A stretch of DNA of 64,000 nucleotides. It comes from Rhabdophis nuchalis. Lineage: Eukaryota > Chordata > Lepidosauria > Squamata > Natricidae. Below are positions 61,693 to 64,000 of this stretch, in pieces (position 1 is the stretch's first letter; each line of letters begins with the position of its first letter). A program made the position numbers and the translations under genes. The notes beneath the pieces are model-generated. The model did not search any database and was not told the origin of the DNA. It saw nothing but the letters and a program-made list of their open reading frames with translations. The DNA lies in the NCBI GenBank assembly GCA_039707465.1, contig CM077647.1, positions 48,997,110 through 49,061,109 on the forward strand. Reading direction: 5' to 3'.

Positions 61693-63906
61693 CATGCATA
61701 TACTGCGACCACAGGGGCCCTGGATCGGGTCATGCCTTTGCAGCCTCTCACTCGACGCCGATCCACCCTGGCCCCTTGGTTCTCCGAGGAGCTGAGGGTG
61801 ATGAAGGGTTGAAGGAGATGCCTAGAGAACATTTGGAGGACCACCCGCTCCGAATCTGACACTGGTAAGGTCGCATTTGAGCACCTACCTAGTGGCGATA
61901 AAAGCGACGAAACGGAATTATTCCTCCGCTCTTATCGCATCTGCAGATAACCGACCTGCCACCCTGCCACCCTGTTTAGGCTGACCCACTCCCTTCTTTA
62001 TCAGGAGGTGCGGGATGCTCCCTTTCAGGGTCGTGCGGAGGAATTTGGAGGTTATCTGCATGATAAAATCGATCAGATCCGGGACGGGTTAGCCTCCGAT
62101 TGGACTAGTTCAGACGGACTGACAGAGACAGGTCTTGAGACTGTTATTTGGGAAGAGTTTGACCCTGTGACTCCCGAGGACATGGACAGGATGCTGGGGC
62201 AGCTGAACGCCACCACATGTTTATTGGACCCGTGTCCCTCCTGGTTGGTACTGGCATCCCAGGAGGTTACACGAGGCTGGCTCCAGGGAATTGTCAATGC
62301 TTCTTTGAGTGAGGGGTTTCTGCCAACCGTCTTGAAAGAGGCGGTGGTAAGACCCCTTCTCAAGAAGCCCTCCCTGGACCCGGCTGTTTTGGCCAACTAC
62401 CGTCCTGTCTCTGGTGAAGGTTGTTGAGAGAGTGGTGGTGCGACAGCTCCCTCAGCACCTGGAGGAAACTGTCTATCTGGACTCGCGCCAGTCGGGCTTC
62501 CGGCCAGGGCACAGCACAGAGAGGGCATTGGTCACGTTGGTGGATGATCTCTGGAGGGCTCGGGATAGAGGTTGTTCCTCTATCCTGGTCCTGTTAGATC
62601 TCTCAATGGCTTTTGATACCATCGACCATGGTATCATGTTGTGCCGGCTGGAGGAGTTGGGGTTGAGGGGCACCGTTTTACGGTGGTTCTCCTACCTCTC
62701 CGACCGGTCGCAATTTGTGTTGGCAGGGGGGCAGAGATCGACGTCGAAGTTCCTCACGTGTGGGGTGCCACAGGGGTCAGTCCTCTCGCCCCTCCTGTTC
62801 AACATCTATATGAAGCCGTTAGGTGAGATCATCCGTGGTTTTGGGGTAGAGTTCCCTCAGTACGCTGATGACATCCAGCTGTACATCTCTACCCCAGACC
62901 ACCCCAACGATGCCGTCGAAGTGATGTCCCGGTGTCTGGAGGCCGTGCGAGTCTGGATGGGGAGAAACAGGCTTCGACTCAACCCGTCAAAGACCGAGTG
63001 GCTGTGGCTTCCAGCGTCACGATATAGCCAGTTGGTGCCATCTCTGGCTATCGGCGGCGAATTACTGGCCCCCACAGAGAGGGCCCACCCACAACTTGGG
63101 GGTCCTCCTGGACTCTCGGCTGTCATTAGATGACCATATGACAGCCGTGGCCAGGGGGGCTTTTTATCAGGTCCGCCTGATATGCCAGTTGCACCCCTGG
63201 ATCGTGATGCTCTACGCACGGTCACTCAAGCCCTCGTCATTTCCTGCCTGGACTACTGCAATGCTCTCTACATGGGGCTTCCCTTGAGGTGCACCAGTTA
63301 GTTTAGAATGCGGTCGTGCGGGGGATTCTGGGAGCCTTGAGATACTCCCACATAACACCTCTCCTGCGCGAGCTGCACTGGCTGCCTGTGGCTTTCCGGG
63401 TGTGCTTCAAGGTACTAGTAACCACCTTTAAAGCGCTCCATGGCACGGGACCTGGTTACTTGCGAGACCGCCTCCTGCTACCAAATGCCTCCCACCGACC
63501 AGTTCACTCCCACAGAGAGGGCCTCCTCAGGGTGCCATCAGCCAAGCAATGTCGGCTGGCGACCCCCAGGGGGAGAGCCTTCTCTGTGGCAGCCCGTGCC
63601 CTCTGGAATGACTTACCCCCTGACCTACGCACAATCACGGACCTGCGCCTCTTCCGTCGGGCCTTGAAAGCGCACTTATTCCGTGCAGCTGGCCTGGCGT
63701 AGCTTTTAATCGTTTTTACCAGGGGTTTTTATCTGGTTTTTAGAACAGGCCACCCATTTAATATTCTTTTAAGTGTATTTTAATATATTTTTTGATGCTT
63801 TTTATTGTGGATTTTATTGATGTCTGTTCACCGCCCTGAGTCCCGAAAGGGAAAAGGGCGGTATACAAATCCAAATAAAATAAAAATAAAATAAAATAAA
63901 TAAAAT
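61693..63906 (+). pseudogene. L2-type LINE, 5' truncated, with full RT core
   Basis: It begins in the linker (GALDRV-like, 61710). Frame 62008-62427 reads to [17 protein letters not shown]. Frame 62414-63133 has the RT core ([72 protein letters not shown]). Frame 63316-63702 has the C-terminal block. The frame shifts at about 62415, 63090 and 63290. The 3' UTR has CCGCCCTGAGTCCCGAAAGG and a (AAAAT)n-type tail. RT motifs are intact but the protein is broken. Confidence 0.9.
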
Positions 63907-64000
63907 ATGTTCCCTCCACGCTTTTTGCGTACTTTTTTCGCCGTGCCCAGCCTCCAGAGGCTTTCTAGGAGCCTTGGGAGGGTGAAAACAGCCTCCCCAT

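Overview
The window is vertebrate nuclear DNA, most likely from a squamate reptile and probably a snake. It is AT-rich, has small GT-AG exons in long introns, and is crowded with L2-type and CR1-type LINEs, hAT and Tc/mariner-type MITEs, tRNA-derived SINEs, Helitrons, and long GATA- and GGTA-type microsatellites. No bacterial, plasmid or phage features are present. Host genes are split into short exons, so they were reassembled by reading splice sites and phase on the minus strand. || Two host genes lie head to tail on the minus strand. (1) Positions 2182-29240 hold a complete gasdermin E gene (GSDME): nine coding exons join in frame with GT-AG borders at every junction into 503 codons plus a stop. 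A likely non-coding first exon ends at 30903, beside a CpG-rich promoter region. (2) Positions 33139-60243 hold a gene I cannot name. Thirteen coding exons of only 10-67 bp, all with GT-AG borders and compatible phases, join into a 163-codon coiled-coil protein with two TQT motifs of the dynein-light-chain (LC8) binding type near its C terminus. It is the most interesting host feature here. || Nearly all other recognisable sequence is mobile DNA in the introns. There are three long L2-type LINE copies (3.65-6.50, 20.48-23.33 and 61.69-63.91 kb), one RT-deleted copy that still has a 770-codon open frame (45.3-47.8 kb), several 3' fragments, and an old copy at 50.9-53.7 kb that has been interrupted twice. 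CR1 3' ends occur at 14.0, 34.5, 36.9, 41.5-43.0 and 58.3 kb. hAT-like MITEs with 8-bp target duplications lie at 1.3, 12.0, 18.0, 27.2, 27.4, 30.5, 41.6 and 51.3 kb. Tc/mariner-type MITEs lie at 26.3, 29.3, 33.4, 44.0, 52.5, 56.6 and 60.9 kb. A SINE at 10.6-11.3 kb is split by a solo LTR. Two composite Helitrons (36560-38871 plus strand, 40544-43429 minus strand) each carry a CR1 3' end and a minisatellite. || The two Helitrons are inverted relative to each other and flank three consecutive micro-exons of the second gene. Those exons total 126 nt and are frame-neutral, so the arms could pair in the pre-mRNA and favour exon skipping or circular RNA. All functional statements are inferred from sequence alone; no alignment or database search was run.
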